Of a DNA stretch of 64,000 nucleotides, positions 44,261-53,218 are shown piece by piece. Source of the DNA: Sphingobacterium sp. PCS056. Lineage in GTDB: Bacteria > Bacteroidota > Bacteroidia > Sphingobacteriales > Sphingobacteriaceae. A model generated the notes under the pieces. It did not search any database. It was not told the DNA's origin and saw only the letters and a program-made list of their open reading frames with translations. Location: the NCBI RefSeq assembly GCF_023273895.1, contig NZ_CP096883.1:3906001-3970000 (forward strand), given 5' to 3'. The position numbers and the translations under genes were made by a program. Position 1 is the first letter of the stretch. Each line of letters starts with the position of its first letter.

Positions 44261-47200
44261 TTAATTCAATCGGTAATTGACACCCTCAAAGCCCTCTATT
44301 GCTTCTAAAAACTCATTTGTCAAATTGATTCGCTTCAATTTCGCAGGCATTTCGATTGAAATTTCATCTTGGGGATCCCAAATTTTGAAACGCAGTTGAC
44401 AATTCGGAACTACACCTTCGATCTCATTCGAGTCCAATACTTGCTTCATCTCTTCTAAGAACATATCGTTCAATGCAGGTAGCGCGATATTAATGGTAAA
44501 TATTTTAGCCATTTTCTCCCTTAAATCCGATAACAATTGAATGCCTTTAATTTCAAAGCCCCAATTACCAACCTGCTTAAATCTTTCCTGCACTAATCCT
44601 CGAAGCTGAACAAAATATCCTTCTTCCAGATAACCCTTAAACTTGACATAATCCTCACCAAAAACCATGATTTCATAAGAATCGGAATAATCCTCGATAA
44701 TAAATGAACCAAAAGGTTTACCAGACTTTGCAATCCTATGATTAGCCATCGCAATGATTCCACCGATAACGACTTCCTTATTTTTTATTCGATTAAAATC
44801 CAGCAATACTTCCTCTTCTACCTCAGAAGCCTTCACCTTATTGATCAGTTGGAGATCACTGACTTTATTTTGGCAGAAATGCTTGATCTCAAACTTATAA
44901 TTATCTAAAGGATGACTGGTCAAATAAATTCCAATCACTTCTTTTTCATATTTCAATTTCTCGATCAATCCCCAAGGTGGACAAGATGCTAAAACAGGCT
45001 CAGGTAGTTCCGCTGCACCATCGCCTCCGAAAAGACTTACTTGTGCCGAATTTTCATTCTCTTTGAATCGTTGAGCAAACTTAATGGCTTTTTCCAATCC
45101 CGTTGAATTATCTTCAGCATGAAAATATTGGGCACGATGCATATTTTGAAAACTATCAAAACCACCTGCATAAGCCAAACTTTCAAATGCTTTCTTATTT
45201 GCTGCGCGCAGATCGATTCGTTTGGCCAAGTCAAATACCGATTTATAAGGACCTGATGCTCGCGTTTGTACAATGGTATCCACCGCACCTGCACCAACAC
45301 CTTTTACAGCGCCCATTCCAAATCGAATAGCACCACGATCATTCACAGTAAACTTATAATGAGATTCATTTACATCAGGAGCCAACACTTCCAGCCCCAT
45401 ACGTTTACATTCCTCCATAAAAAATGTGACCTGCTTGATGTCATTCATATTATTGGAGAGTACTGCAGCCATGTATTCCGCCGGAAAATGCGCTTTTAAG
45501 TAAGCTGTTTGATAAGCAATCCAAGCATAGCAGGTTGAGTGAGATTTATTAAACGCATAACTTGCGAAGGCCTCCCAATCCGTCCATATTTTTTCCAACA
45601 CTTTGGCATTGTGTCCTTTTTCTGCAGCTTGAGCAACAAACTTAGGTTTCATCTTATCCAATACCGCCTTCTGCTTCTTACCCATTGCTTTACGCAAAAC
45701 ATCGGCATCACCTTTGGAAAATCCAGCCAATTTCTGCGATAGAAGCATAACCTGCTCTTGATATACCGTAATTCCGTAAGTCTCTTTTAGATACTCTTCA
45801 CAAGCATCTAAATCATATAAGATAGGTTCTGTTCCGTGCTTACGCTTAATAAAACTAGGAATATACTCCATCGGCCCTGGCCTGTAGAGTGCATTCATAG
45901 CAATTAAATCGGCAAACACAGTAGGTTTCAGATCCTTCATATGCTTCTGCATACCAGGAGATTCATATTGGAACACCCCTACGGTCTCTCCCCTTTGGAA
46001 CAACTCGTAAGTCAACTGATCATCAATCGGAAATTCGTCAGGATTCAGTTCTAAGCCATTGCTCAACTTGACGTTTGCCACCGTATCTTTAATCAGGGTA
46101 AGTGTCTTTAACCCTAAGAAATCCATTTTCAATAGGCCAGCGGACTCAACAACCGAGTTATCAAATTGTGTTACATATAAATCGGAGTCTTTTGCTAAGG
46201 AGACCGGAACAAAATTGGTAATATCATCGGGAGTAATGATCACCCCACAGGCATGGATACCTGTATTTCGCATAGAACCTTCCAGTACACGAGCCTGTTT
46301 AATGGTTTCTGCCTCTAAGCCAGCTCCTTCAGACATGGCGATTAGACGGTTTACGGCTTCCAATTCATCTGCTCGCAAAGTCTCTTTCAAGGCTTTCTCA
46401 TCCATATTGAAAATTTTCGACAACTTCAAATTTGGAATCAATTTTGCAATTTCATTGGCTTCCTGTAAAGGCAAGTCTAATACTCTGGCTGTATCTTTAA
46501 TAGACGATTTGGCTGCCATCGTTCCATAGGTAATAATCTGCGCAACCTGAGAAGAACCGTATTTATCAATCACATACTGCATCACACGACCTCGGCCCTC
46601 ATCATCAAAGTCAATATCGATATCGGGCATGGATACACGATCGGGATTTAAGAAACGCTCAAATAGTAAATCGTATTGAATGGGATCTAGATTAGTAATT
46701 CCCAAACAATAGGCTACTGCAGACCCAGCAGCCGAACCGCGCCCAGGCCCTACTGAAACCCCCATCTTACGTGCCTCAGCTATAAAATCTTGCACAATCA
46801 AAAAATAACCAGGATAACCTGTTTTCTCGATGGTTGTCAACTCAAAGTCTAGGCGTTCTATGATATCGTCGGTCAATCCTTCCTTATAACGTCGTTTAGC
46901 CCCCTCAAAAGTCAGATATCTGAGGTATTTATTTTCACCCCGCTTACCATGATCCTCCTGATCTTCGGCGACCTGAAACTCTTCAGGGATAACAAATGCA
47001 GGTAAAAGAACATCTCGATACAAAGTAAAGATCTCAATCTTATCTACGATTTCTTGAATATTAATGATGGCATCTGGCACATCCTTAAATATTTTCTTCA
47101 TTTCTTCCGCAGATTTGAAGTAATACTGTTGATTAGGAAGCCCAAAGCGAAAACCACGACCACGACCTTTCGGTGTGCTTAACTTCTCACCATCTTTGAC

Positions 47201-48685
47201 ACATAGTAGAATATCATGAGCATGTGCATCAGGTTGATTGATATAATATGTATTATTGGTGGCTATTAGTTTCACATCATGTTTACGAGCCAGACTCACC
47301 AACGTTGTATTCACACGATCTTCGTCCTCCTGACCATGGCGCATCACTTCAATATAAAAATCTGCACCAAATTGTTCTTTCCACCACAGCAGCGCTTCTT
47401 CAGCTTGATTTTCACCAATATTTAAGACTTTATTCGGTACTTCACCCTGCAAATTACCTGATAGTACAATCAAATCTTCTTTATATTGCTCCACAACCTT
47501 TCGATCAATACGGGGAACATAATAGAATCCTTCTGTATAAGCTACAGAGGCCATTTTTGCAAGATTATGATAACCCTTTTTATTTTTTGCCAAAAAGACA
47601 ATTTGATAACCATTATCTTTTCTTTTTTTGTCCAGACGATCATCACATACAAAAAATTCACACCCAACTATAGGCTTGATGATTTTCTCTGTAGGACTTT
47701 CTCCTGCGGCCTCCAACTCCTCATTCTTGGCCTTAGCTGCCTTATTATGATCTCCAACTTTCGCAACAAAATGAAATGCACCCATCATATTACCATGATC
47801 CGTTAGAGCAACAGCAGGCATACGATATTTAGCAGCAGTTTCCACCAAACTGCTGATGGAGATCGTTGATTGTAGAACCGAAAACTGAGAATGGTTATGT
47901 AAATGTGCAAAATCAGCATTTTCAAAATCATTCAGTACCTCATGATCAATAACCACATCTTGACCGTCACTTGGTTTGTTACGTTGACGTATAGCATCAG
48001 AAGCAGCTTTTAGATTCACATGCTTCAGACCCACAGTTGGGATAGGATGAGGATTTTGTTGTTTATAATCTACAAAATAACCTGTATCCGTTTGCAGCTG
48101 CTCAGGAGTAAAAACTTCTCTCCTAACCAACTCCAAGAAACATCGTGTCGTTGCCTCCACATCGGCAGTTGCATTATGTGCCTCTGCAAAAGGTACACCG
48201 AAGAGATAAGAGTGAAGTTCGGTTAGATTAGGTAATTTGAAACGTCCACCACGTCCACCAGGAAGCTGCAACAAACTTGCTGTAACTTCGGTACAGGTAT
48301 CTAGGATTGGCATTTCACCCATAGGTGACTGCACATCATAACGGTAAAATTCACAACCCATGATATTTAAATCAAAACCAATGTTTTGACCGACGACAAA
48401 TTTGGCTTTTGCCAAAGCAGCATTAAATTTTACCAGCACCTCTTGAATCGGAACGCCTTGCTCAGTAGCTAATTCGGTAGAAATACCATGAATCTTCTCC
48501 GAATCATAAGGAATATTATAACCATCAGGTCTAATCAAATAATCGTCATGCTCCAGCAAGTTACCCATATCATCATGTAACTGCCATGCTATTTGAATAC
48601 AGCGCGGCCAATTGTCAGTATCAGTAATTGGTGCATCCCAACGTTTGGGTAATCCTGTTGTTTCCGTATCAAATATAATGTACAT
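44261..48685 (-). CDS. dnaE: DNA polymerase III alpha subunit with N-terminal proofreading exonuclease
   Basis: A 1474-residue replicative polymerase. Residues 1-195 form a DnaQ-like 3'-5' exonuclease (DTETTG at 6-11, GQNIGFDLNIM, and HNATADVEATTRCF near 170). A PHP domain follows from about 258 (FAHLHNHSQFS, ALTDHGNMMG). The polymerase palm has GPGRGSAAGSAVAYCLG and MPDIDIDFDDEGRG with the catalytic aspartates. The tandem HhH and OB-fold lie in the last third (GGIIAMANHRIAKSGKPFGS). Ordinary DnaE is about 1160-1180 residues; the extra 300 are the exonuclease and linker. It is not PolC, whose exonuclease is inserted inside the PHP domain. Confidence 0.95.
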   Translation of the reverse strand: MYIIFDTETTGLPKRWDAPITDTDNWPRCIQIAWQLHDDMGNLLEHDDYLIRPDGYNIPYDSEKIHGISTELATEQGVPIQEVLVKFNAALAKAKFVVGQNIGFDLNIMGCEFYRYDVQSPMGEMPILDTCTEVTASLLQLPGGRGGRFKLPNLTELHSYLFGVPFAEAHNATADVEATTRCFLELVRREVFTPEQLQTDTGYFVDYKQQNPHPIPTVGLKHVNLKAASDAIRQRNKPSDGQDVVIDHEVLNDFENADFAHLHNHSQFSVLQSTISISSLVETAAKYRMPAVALTDHGNMMGAFHFVAKVGDHNKAAKAKNEELEAAGESPTEKIIKPIVGCEFFVCDDRLDKKRKDNGYQIVFLAKNKKGYHNLAKMASVAYTEGFYYVPRIDRKVVEQYKEDLIVLSGNLQGEVPNKVLNIGENQAEEALLWWKEQFGADFYIEVMRHGQEDEDRVNTTLVSLARKHDVKLIATNNTYYINQPDAHAHDILLCVKDGEKLSTPKGRGRGFRFGLPNQQYYFKSAEEMKKIFKDVPDAIINIQEIVDKIEIFTLYRDVLLPAFVIPEEFQVAEDQEDHGKRGENKYLRYLTFEGAKRRYKEGLTDDIIERLDFELTTIEKTGYPGYFLIVQDFIAEARKMGVSVGPGRGSAAGSAVAYCLGITNLDPIQYDLLFERFLNPDRVSMPDIDIDFDDEGRGRVMQYVIDKYGSSQVAQIITYGTMAAKSSIKDTARVLDLPLQEANEIAKLIPNLKLSKIFNMDEKALKETLRADELEAVNRLIAMSEGAGLEAETIKQARVLEGSMRNTGIHACGVIITPDDITNFVPVSLAKDSDLYVTQFDNSVVESAGLLKMDFLGLKTLTLIKDTVANVKLSNGLELNPDEFPIDDQLTYELFQRGETVGVFQYESPGMQKHMKDLKPTVFADLIAMNALYRPGPMEYIPSFIKRKHGTEPILYDLDACEEYLKETYGITVYQEQVMLLSQKLAGFSKGDADVLRKAMGKKQKAVLDKMKPKFVAQAAEKGHNAKVLEKIWTDWEAFASYAFNKSHSTCYAWIAYQTAYLKAHFPAEYMAAVLSNNMNDIKQVTFFMEECKRMGLEVLAPDVNESHYKFTVNDRGAIRFGMGAVKGVGAGAVDTIVQTRASGPYKSVFDLAKRIDLRAANKKAFESLAYAGGFDSFQNMHRAQYFHAEDNSTGLEKAIKFAQRFKENENSAQVSLFGGDGAAELPEPVLASCPPWGLIEKLKYEKEVIGIYLTSHPLDNYKFEIKHFCQNKVSDLQLINKVKASEVEEEVLLDFNRIKNKEVVIGGIIAMANHRIAKSGKPFGSFIIEDYSDSYEIMVFGEDYVKFKGYLEEGYFVQLRGLVQERFKQVGNWGFEIKGIQLLSDLREKMAKIFTINIALPALNDMFLEEMKQVLDSNEIEGVVPNCQLRFKIWDPQDEISIEMPAKLKRINLTNEFLEAIEGFEGVNYRLN

Positions 48686-48732
48686 ACCTTCTTCCTTTAT
48701 CCTTTTCTAAATAGCTAACTATCAACAACTAA

Positions 48733-48789
48733 ACTTTTTAAAAACATCAACATTGACGCTTTTAAAAAGTCCACTAATTTACAAAATTA
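48733..48789 (-). promoter_or_regulatory. dnaE -7 box and 5' leader hairpin
   Basis: On the minus strand TAATTTTG (48782-48789) fits TAnnTTTG. Transcription from it would begin near 48775, directly before an imperfect 16-bp inverted repeat (48733-48748 with 48755-48770, 14 of 16 matching, 6-base loop). The mRNA leader would thus start with a stable hairpin and extend about 90 bases to the ATG. Confidence 0.5.
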
Positions 48790-48899
48790 TTCCTCACTTA
48801 AACTGAAAAAATCGTCATTTTCATAAAAAATTCTTACCCCTTATACCATACTTTAAAGCATATTTAAAATGCAAAAATGCCCCTCCAATCAGGCTAAAA

Positions 48900-50363
48900 T
48901 TAATTTTTATTACATTCCAATATTTTGAATGCTTTCCCTAATTCCTCAACTGCCTGTCTCAGCTCAATTTCTGTTAATGAAGCGAAACCAAATCGAAAAG
49001 CATTTTGCTCCACATCAATTCTAACAATTTGCAGAGAACAATTCAACAACAGATCTTCAATCATGAAGTCAGGATTTAAGCGTAACCAAATCGCCATACC
49101 ACCAGCCGGTAAGCGATATGTTATATATGGGCTCAATCGCTCCCGAAGCAATTGATCCAAATAATCTCGTCTTAGTTGGTAGCACTTTCTTGCTTTCTTC
49201 AAGTGCCGCTTCAACTCACCATCACTGATCAACTCTGCCAAAGCATGTTGCATATAACCATCTCCACCCACATCAATCATTCTTCTATAGGCTACACAAT
49301 GATCGATAAATCGCTGTGGCGCCACCATAAAACCAATTCGGATAGAAGGATCCAATATTTTAGAGAAAGATCCAATATAAATTACATTTCCTCGATGATG
49401 ACCACTTGCCAATGGTAGATAAGGAGAAGAGGTATAATGATAATCATAGTCGTAATCATCTTCAATAATAATAAAAGCATATTTTTCAGCAAGAGCCAAT
49501 AATTTTAAACGCCGTTCTACAGACAATGTTACAGTAGTCGGATAGTGATGATGTGGGATCACATAAATAGCATCAATATTTTTCACCTTACACAGCGCTT
49601 CAATCGCGTCCGTATCAATCCCATCAGCATCAACATGAACAGGAATAACCTCAGCACCTGTCGCTTTAAACACCTGACTAGCTAAAGGGTAATTTGGCTG
49701 ACCTACAATAATATTTGAATGCGCATTTAACAGCAATTGAGCCACCAAATAGATGCTCATCTGCGCACCATGAGTTATGAGAAGATGCTCCGCGGACATA
49801 GCAAGCCCTCTAGACTCCATTAAATAATTTGCCAGCTGTTCGCGGAGTTTCAACACCCCTTGTGCGGTACCTATATTAGCTATCTTAGAAATGGTTTTGC
49901 GATTAGTAAAAGTGCGATAGGTTTTCAATAAATCATCAATCGGAGATAAACGAATATCGGGATAACCGTCATCAATCATCAATAGCTTCAAATGATCTAT
50001 TGATCTAGATAACGGGTCCGTTGCTACAATATTATAACGCACAGGCAGATCTTCCCCATAGGTAACACGTTTTACAGATTGACTCCACTTCTGTGCCTTA
50101 AGTACTGGAATACATTCTGAAACGGCAACGTATTTTCTGGGCACAACAGTAATCCAATCCTGAGACTGCAATTCATCATAAGCCGCAATCACTGTTTTGC
50201 GATGAAGAGCTAATGTTTTTGCCAACTCACGGCTACTGGGTAAATGCGATCCAGGCTTTAGCACACTATCACATATTGCATTGATAATGGCAAGAGCTAT
50301 CTGCCGATATATGGGAATAGTACTTGACCTGTCAATGATAATGATGTTTTCAAACGGAAGCAT
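48900..50363 (-). CDS. MocR/PdxR-type transcription regulator
   Basis: A 487-residue fusion of a GntR-type winged helix (residues 15-80, LPSSRELAKTLALHRKTVIAAYDEL) with a fold-type I aminotransferase-like domain. The PLP lysine is in IGSFSKILDPSIRIGF, with IIEDDYDYDYHY before it. MocR regulators sense PLP or amino acids and usually control the divergent neighbour, here a GNAT acetyltransferase at 50452. It could be a PdxR-like controller of vitamin B6 supply, but no pdx gene is nearby. Confidence 0.93.
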   Translation of the reverse strand: MLPFENIIIIDRSSTIPIYRQIALAIINAICDSVLKPGSHLPSSRELAKTLALHRKTVIAAYDELQSQDWITVVPRKYVAVSECIPVLKAQKWSQSVKRVTYGEDLPVRYNIVATDPLSRSIDHLKLLMIDDGYPDIRLSPIDDLLKTYRTFTNRKTISKIANIGTAQGVLKLREQLANYLMESRGLAMSAEHLLITHGAQMSIYLVAQLLLNAHSNIIVGQPNYPLASQVFKATGAEVIPVHVDADGIDTDAIEALCKVKNIDAIYVIPHHHYPTTVTLSVERRLKLLALAEKYAFIIIEDDYDYDYHYTSSPYLPLASGHHRGNVIYIGSFSKILDPSIRIGFMVAPQRFIDHCVAYRRMIDVGGDGYMQHALAELISDGELKRHLKKARKCYQLRRDYLDQLLRERLSPYITYRLPAGGMAIWLRLNPDFMIEDLLLNCSLQIVRIDVEQNAFRFGFASLTEIELRQAVEELGKAFKILECNKN

Positions 50364-50366
50364 ACT

Positions 50367-50425
50367 GGACTACTGATTAACTTAAAACTGGAGCATAAAG
50401 ATAGTCCTATTTAAGGATAATTTTG
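50367..50425 (+). promoter_or_regulatory. MocR/GNAT divergent control region
   Basis: The 88-base spacer holds an inverted pair GGACTA (50367-50372) and TAGTCC (50402-50407), two direct copies of ACTGGA, and a TAATTTTG -7 box (50418-50425) for the GNAT gene. MocR proteins typically bind repeated sites of this sort; the assignment is inference. Confidence 0.4.
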
Positions 50426-50451
50426 TCACATCAATCAAAAAAATAAAACAA

Positions 50452-50901
50452 ATGGAATTTTTAATCAAACAAGCAACATTAGCAGATCTAAATGAATCAG
50501 CTACCTTATTTAACCTTTATCGCATCTTTTACCGTCAGGAGTCTGATTTGGAAAAAGGAAAGGATTTTCTCCGAGAAAGATTTATCAACAATGAATCCAC
50601 TATCTTCTTAGTTTTGGTAGATAATCAAGCGGTAGGTTTTGTTCAACTTTACAAATTATTTCATTACACTAAACTAGCGAAACAATGGTTACTAAGTGAT
50701 TTGTACGTGCACCCCGATTACCGTGGCCAAGGTTTTTCCATTGCATTGATAGATCGAAGCAAACTTTGGTGCGAGGAAACAAATGCGTGCGGATTGATGC
50801 TGGAAACTGAAAAAACAAATGACATAGGCAACAGCTTGTATCATCGATGTGGATTTGAATATGATGGGCTACATAATTACTATCATTGGTGGAGATCGTA
50901 A
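50452..50901 (+). CDS. GNAT acetyltransferase next to MocR regulator
   Basis: A 149-residue acetyltransferase. LSDLYVHPDYRGQGFSIALIDRS contains the acetyl-CoA-binding RGQGF, and NSLYHRCGFEYDGLHNYYHWW is the usual C-terminal motif. GNAT genes of this size are a frequent divergent partner of MocR regulators. The substrate is unknown. Confidence 0.88.
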   Translation: MEFLIKQATLADLNESATLFNLYRIFYRQESDLEKGKDFLRERFINNESTIFLVLVDNQAVGFVQLYKLFHYTKLAKQWLLSDLYVHPDYRGQGFSIALIDRSKLWCEETNACGLMLETEKTNDIGNSLYHRCGFEYDGLHNYYHWWRS

Positions 50902-50981
50902 ACTAGAGATGGCGAACGTAAAACGTTCGTCATTCTTAAAAATCAATCATCAGTTTTATACAAAATTTGTAAATTGCTACC

Positions 50982-51686
50982 ATGAATATTTCTGATCTGA
51001 TCATTACCAAAGGAGAAAAAACTGACTTAGCGGATATTTTTCTCAACAAAGAAAATAAAGATGCCATACAGCAATTGATAAAAGAGCACAACCACAGTTT
51101 AGAACTACTTCAGTATGGACTTCCTGTAAATAATAAGATATTATTACATGGTAGCTCAGGTTGCGGCAAAACAACTACTGCTAAAGCAATAGCGCAGACA
51201 TTGAATAAGCCTATTTTGATACTTAATCTCAGCACCATCGTATGTGCTCGAATTGGTGAGACATCACAAAATATCAAACAAATATTTGATAAAGCTGCTC
51301 GAGAAAAAGCGGTGCTGTTTTTAGATGAATTTGATCAAATTGCCAAAGCACGAGGAAATGATGACAAAGATGTTGGTGAAATGAGACGTCTGGTCAATAC
51401 TTTGATCCAGCTGATCGACTATCTTCCACAGACCGTATTATTGATTGCCGCCACTAACCACGCCGAAATTATTGATAAAGCATTATTACGCAGATTCCAA
51501 GTGCAGATAAGCTATGATTTACCGACACAAGTCGAATTAAATCAGTACTACGATAAGCTGAGCGAAAACTTACCCCAAGAAATTAAACAATTTAAACGAA
51601 AATACGAAATTTCGTATGCAGAGGCCAAAGATTATGCTTTTACGCAAGCTAAAGCGCTCCTCATAGCAAAATTAGAACGGCAATAA
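50982..51686 (+). CDS. Single-domain AAA ATPase
   Basis: A 234-residue AAA protein. Walker A is HGSSGCGKTT (about 56-65), Walker B is AVLFLDEFDQIA, sensor 1 is AATNH, and the arginine finger pair is in ALLRRFQ. There is a short helical N-terminus and a small C-terminal lid, with no protease or membrane part. In some systems similar ATPases sit next to a subtilase-like protease; here the partner is a YggS-family protein 12 bases downstream. The role is not known. Confidence 0.85.
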   Translation: MNISDLIITKGEKTDLADIFLNKENKDAIQQLIKEHNHSLELLQYGLPVNNKILLHGSSGCGKTTTAKAIAQTLNKPILILNLSTIVCARIGETSQNIKQIFDKAAREKAVLFLDEFDQIAKARGNDDKDVGEMRRLVNTLIQLIDYLPQTVLLIAATNHAEIIDKALLRRFQVQISYDLPTQVELNQYYDKLSENLPQEIKQFKRKYEISYAEAKDYAFTQAKALLIAKLERQ

Positions 51687-51698
51687 AAACAATAAAAT

Positions 51699-52433
51699 AT
51701 GCGCGATATTATCCTAGACAATCTTGAAGTTATCCAAAAAAAGATCAAGGCTTGCTGTATTCAAAATCACCGTGATCCTAAAGAAGTCAAATTGCTGCTA
51801 GCAACTAAAACAGTACCCCCGGATCGCATACAGATAGCATTATCTGCCGGCTATACATGTATTGCTGAAAACAAGGTTCAAGAATTAAGGGAAAAATACG
51901 ATCACTTAAGAAACATTCCTCATCATAGCCATTTTATAGGGCATTTACAAACCAATAAAATCAAATACATCCTACAGCACGATGTGAGTTGTATCCAATC
52001 GATCGATCGTTTGGATTTAGCACAAAAATTAAATGAAAAATTAAAAGCCAACAATCAGTTCATGGATATTTTGATTCAGGTCAACACCTCAAAGGAAAAA
52101 AGCAAATTTGGTGTAGCTCCAGATGAAACTATTGCTCTCATACGACAAATAGCCAACCTTGAAAATGTCCGAATCAAAGGACTTATGACGATTGGTTTAT
52201 TTAGTACAAACAAAGAAAAAGTCCGCGAATGTTTCAGACTGCTTAAAAATTTACAATTGGCGATTATCAAAGCTGATATACCGCATGTCAGCATGCAAGA
52301 GTTGTCTATGGGGATGAGTGGAGATTACGAGATTGCAATCGCAGAGGGCGCAACGATCGTACGTATTGGGACAGCCATATTTGGAGCACGAATATATCCA
52401 GATTCTTATTATTGGAATGAAACTCATGCATAG
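51699..52433 (+). CDS. YggS/PLPBP-family protein (second copy)
   Basis: A 244-residue PLP-binding TIM-barrel protein. The PLP Lys is Lys37 in LLLATKTVPP. AENKVQELREKYD, HFIGHLQTNKIKY and LSMGMSGDYEIAIAEGATIVRIGTAIFG are intact, so it should bind PLP. It differs clearly from the copy at 34939. It is coupled to the AAA ATPase gene and lies near a PLP-dependent MocR regulator, suggesting a role in PLP or amino-acid homeostasis. Confidence 0.92.
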   Translation: MRDIILDNLEVIQKKIKACCIQNHRDPKEVKLLLATKTVPPDRIQIALSAGYTCIAENKVQELREKYDHLRNIPHHSHFIGHLQTNKIKYILQHDVSCIQSIDRLDLAQKLNEKLKANNQFMDILIQVNTSKEKSKFGVAPDETIALIRQIANLENVRIKGLMTIGLFSTNKEKVRECFRLLKNLQLAIIKADIPHVSMQELSMGMSGDYEIAIAEGATIVRIGTAIFGARIYPDSYYWNETHA

Positions 52434-52490
52434 ATAAGTACATGGTCACTCCAACATGAAACTTATCATGATATATTTAATTTTTAAAAA

Positions 52491-52539
52491 AAATAATAAA
52501 GGCTTCCATTTTTATTTGAAAGCCTTTATTATTTTTACT
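52491..52539 (+). terminator. Terminator of the AAA-YggS pair
   Basis: A stem of about 15 bp (52491-52505 with 52520-52534, core AATAATAAAGGCTT) with a 14-base loop and a T run after it. It also lies past the converging OmpA gene and may serve both strands. Confidence 0.82.
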
Positions 52540-52562
52540 ATACAATTAAGATTGTAGTTTAC

Positions 52563-53084
52563 TTATTTTGCATCCAAAATAATCACCTCTACACGTCTAT
52601 TTTTTTGTCGTCCTTCGGGAGTCTTATTATCCGCAACTGGTTTAGTTTGTCCAATTCCCTTTGCTGCAATTCTCGATTCTGCAATACCAGCATCGGTCAA
52701 GAATTTCTTAACAGAGTTAGCTCGTTTTTCGGACAGCCATTGATTATACTCCACGGTACCTGTTGCGTCAGTATGACCATCAACACGGATTTTACTTTTA
52801 TTTTCTTTTAAAAGTGTTGCCACTTTACTCAATTCGGATTTTGCCTTATCCGTCAAATAAGAAGAGTTCGTCGGGAAAAGCAAATCAGATGAAATAGTAA
52901 ATTTGATACCTTCATCTGTACGAGTTGCATCTTCAAAATCACGCTTTACATTTTTCAAACCATCGTCAGTACCATCGATACTGACAACAGCACCGGGGTT
53001 AACAATAACAGCTTGTGGTTTACATGAGAATATAGAAACCGAACAAATTAGAGCAACAGCAATACTATTTATTTTTTTTATCAT
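52563..53084 (-). CDS. OmpA-family lipoprotein
   Basis: A 173-residue protein with a lipobox (SIFSC, Cys20). After a short linker it has an OmpA C-terminal peptidoglycan-binding domain from about residue 60: KIRVDGHTDATGTVEYNQWLSEKRANSVKKFL contains the conserved Asp and Arg contacts, and RRVEVIIL closes it. It probably anchors the outer membrane to the cell wall, like Pal. The start is ATG 53084; the longer frame has no signal logic. Confidence 0.9.
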   Translation of the reverse strand: MIKKINSIAVALICSVSIFSCKPQAVIVNPGAVVSIDGTDDGLKNVKRDFEDATRTDEGIKFTISSDLLFPTNSSYLTDKAKSELSKVATLLKENKSKIRVDGHTDATGTVEYNQWLSEKRANSVKKFLTDAGIAESRIAAKGIGQTKPVADNKTPEGRQKNRRVEVIILDAK

Positions 53085-53218
53085 CGATTGTTTGGATTTT
53101 TTTATGAACGCAAAAATTAAAAGTAAAGATATAAAAAAAAGTGAACTCCCGAAAAACAGAAGGCTAAGAAATGAAATCTTAGCCCTCAATAATACGTGCT
53201 GCCACATGGGAGCAATCC

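Noticed and set aside
46059..46529. 156-codon plus-strand frame inside dnaE
   Set aside because: Antisense shadow of the conserved polymerase domain; no promoter or recognisable motif.
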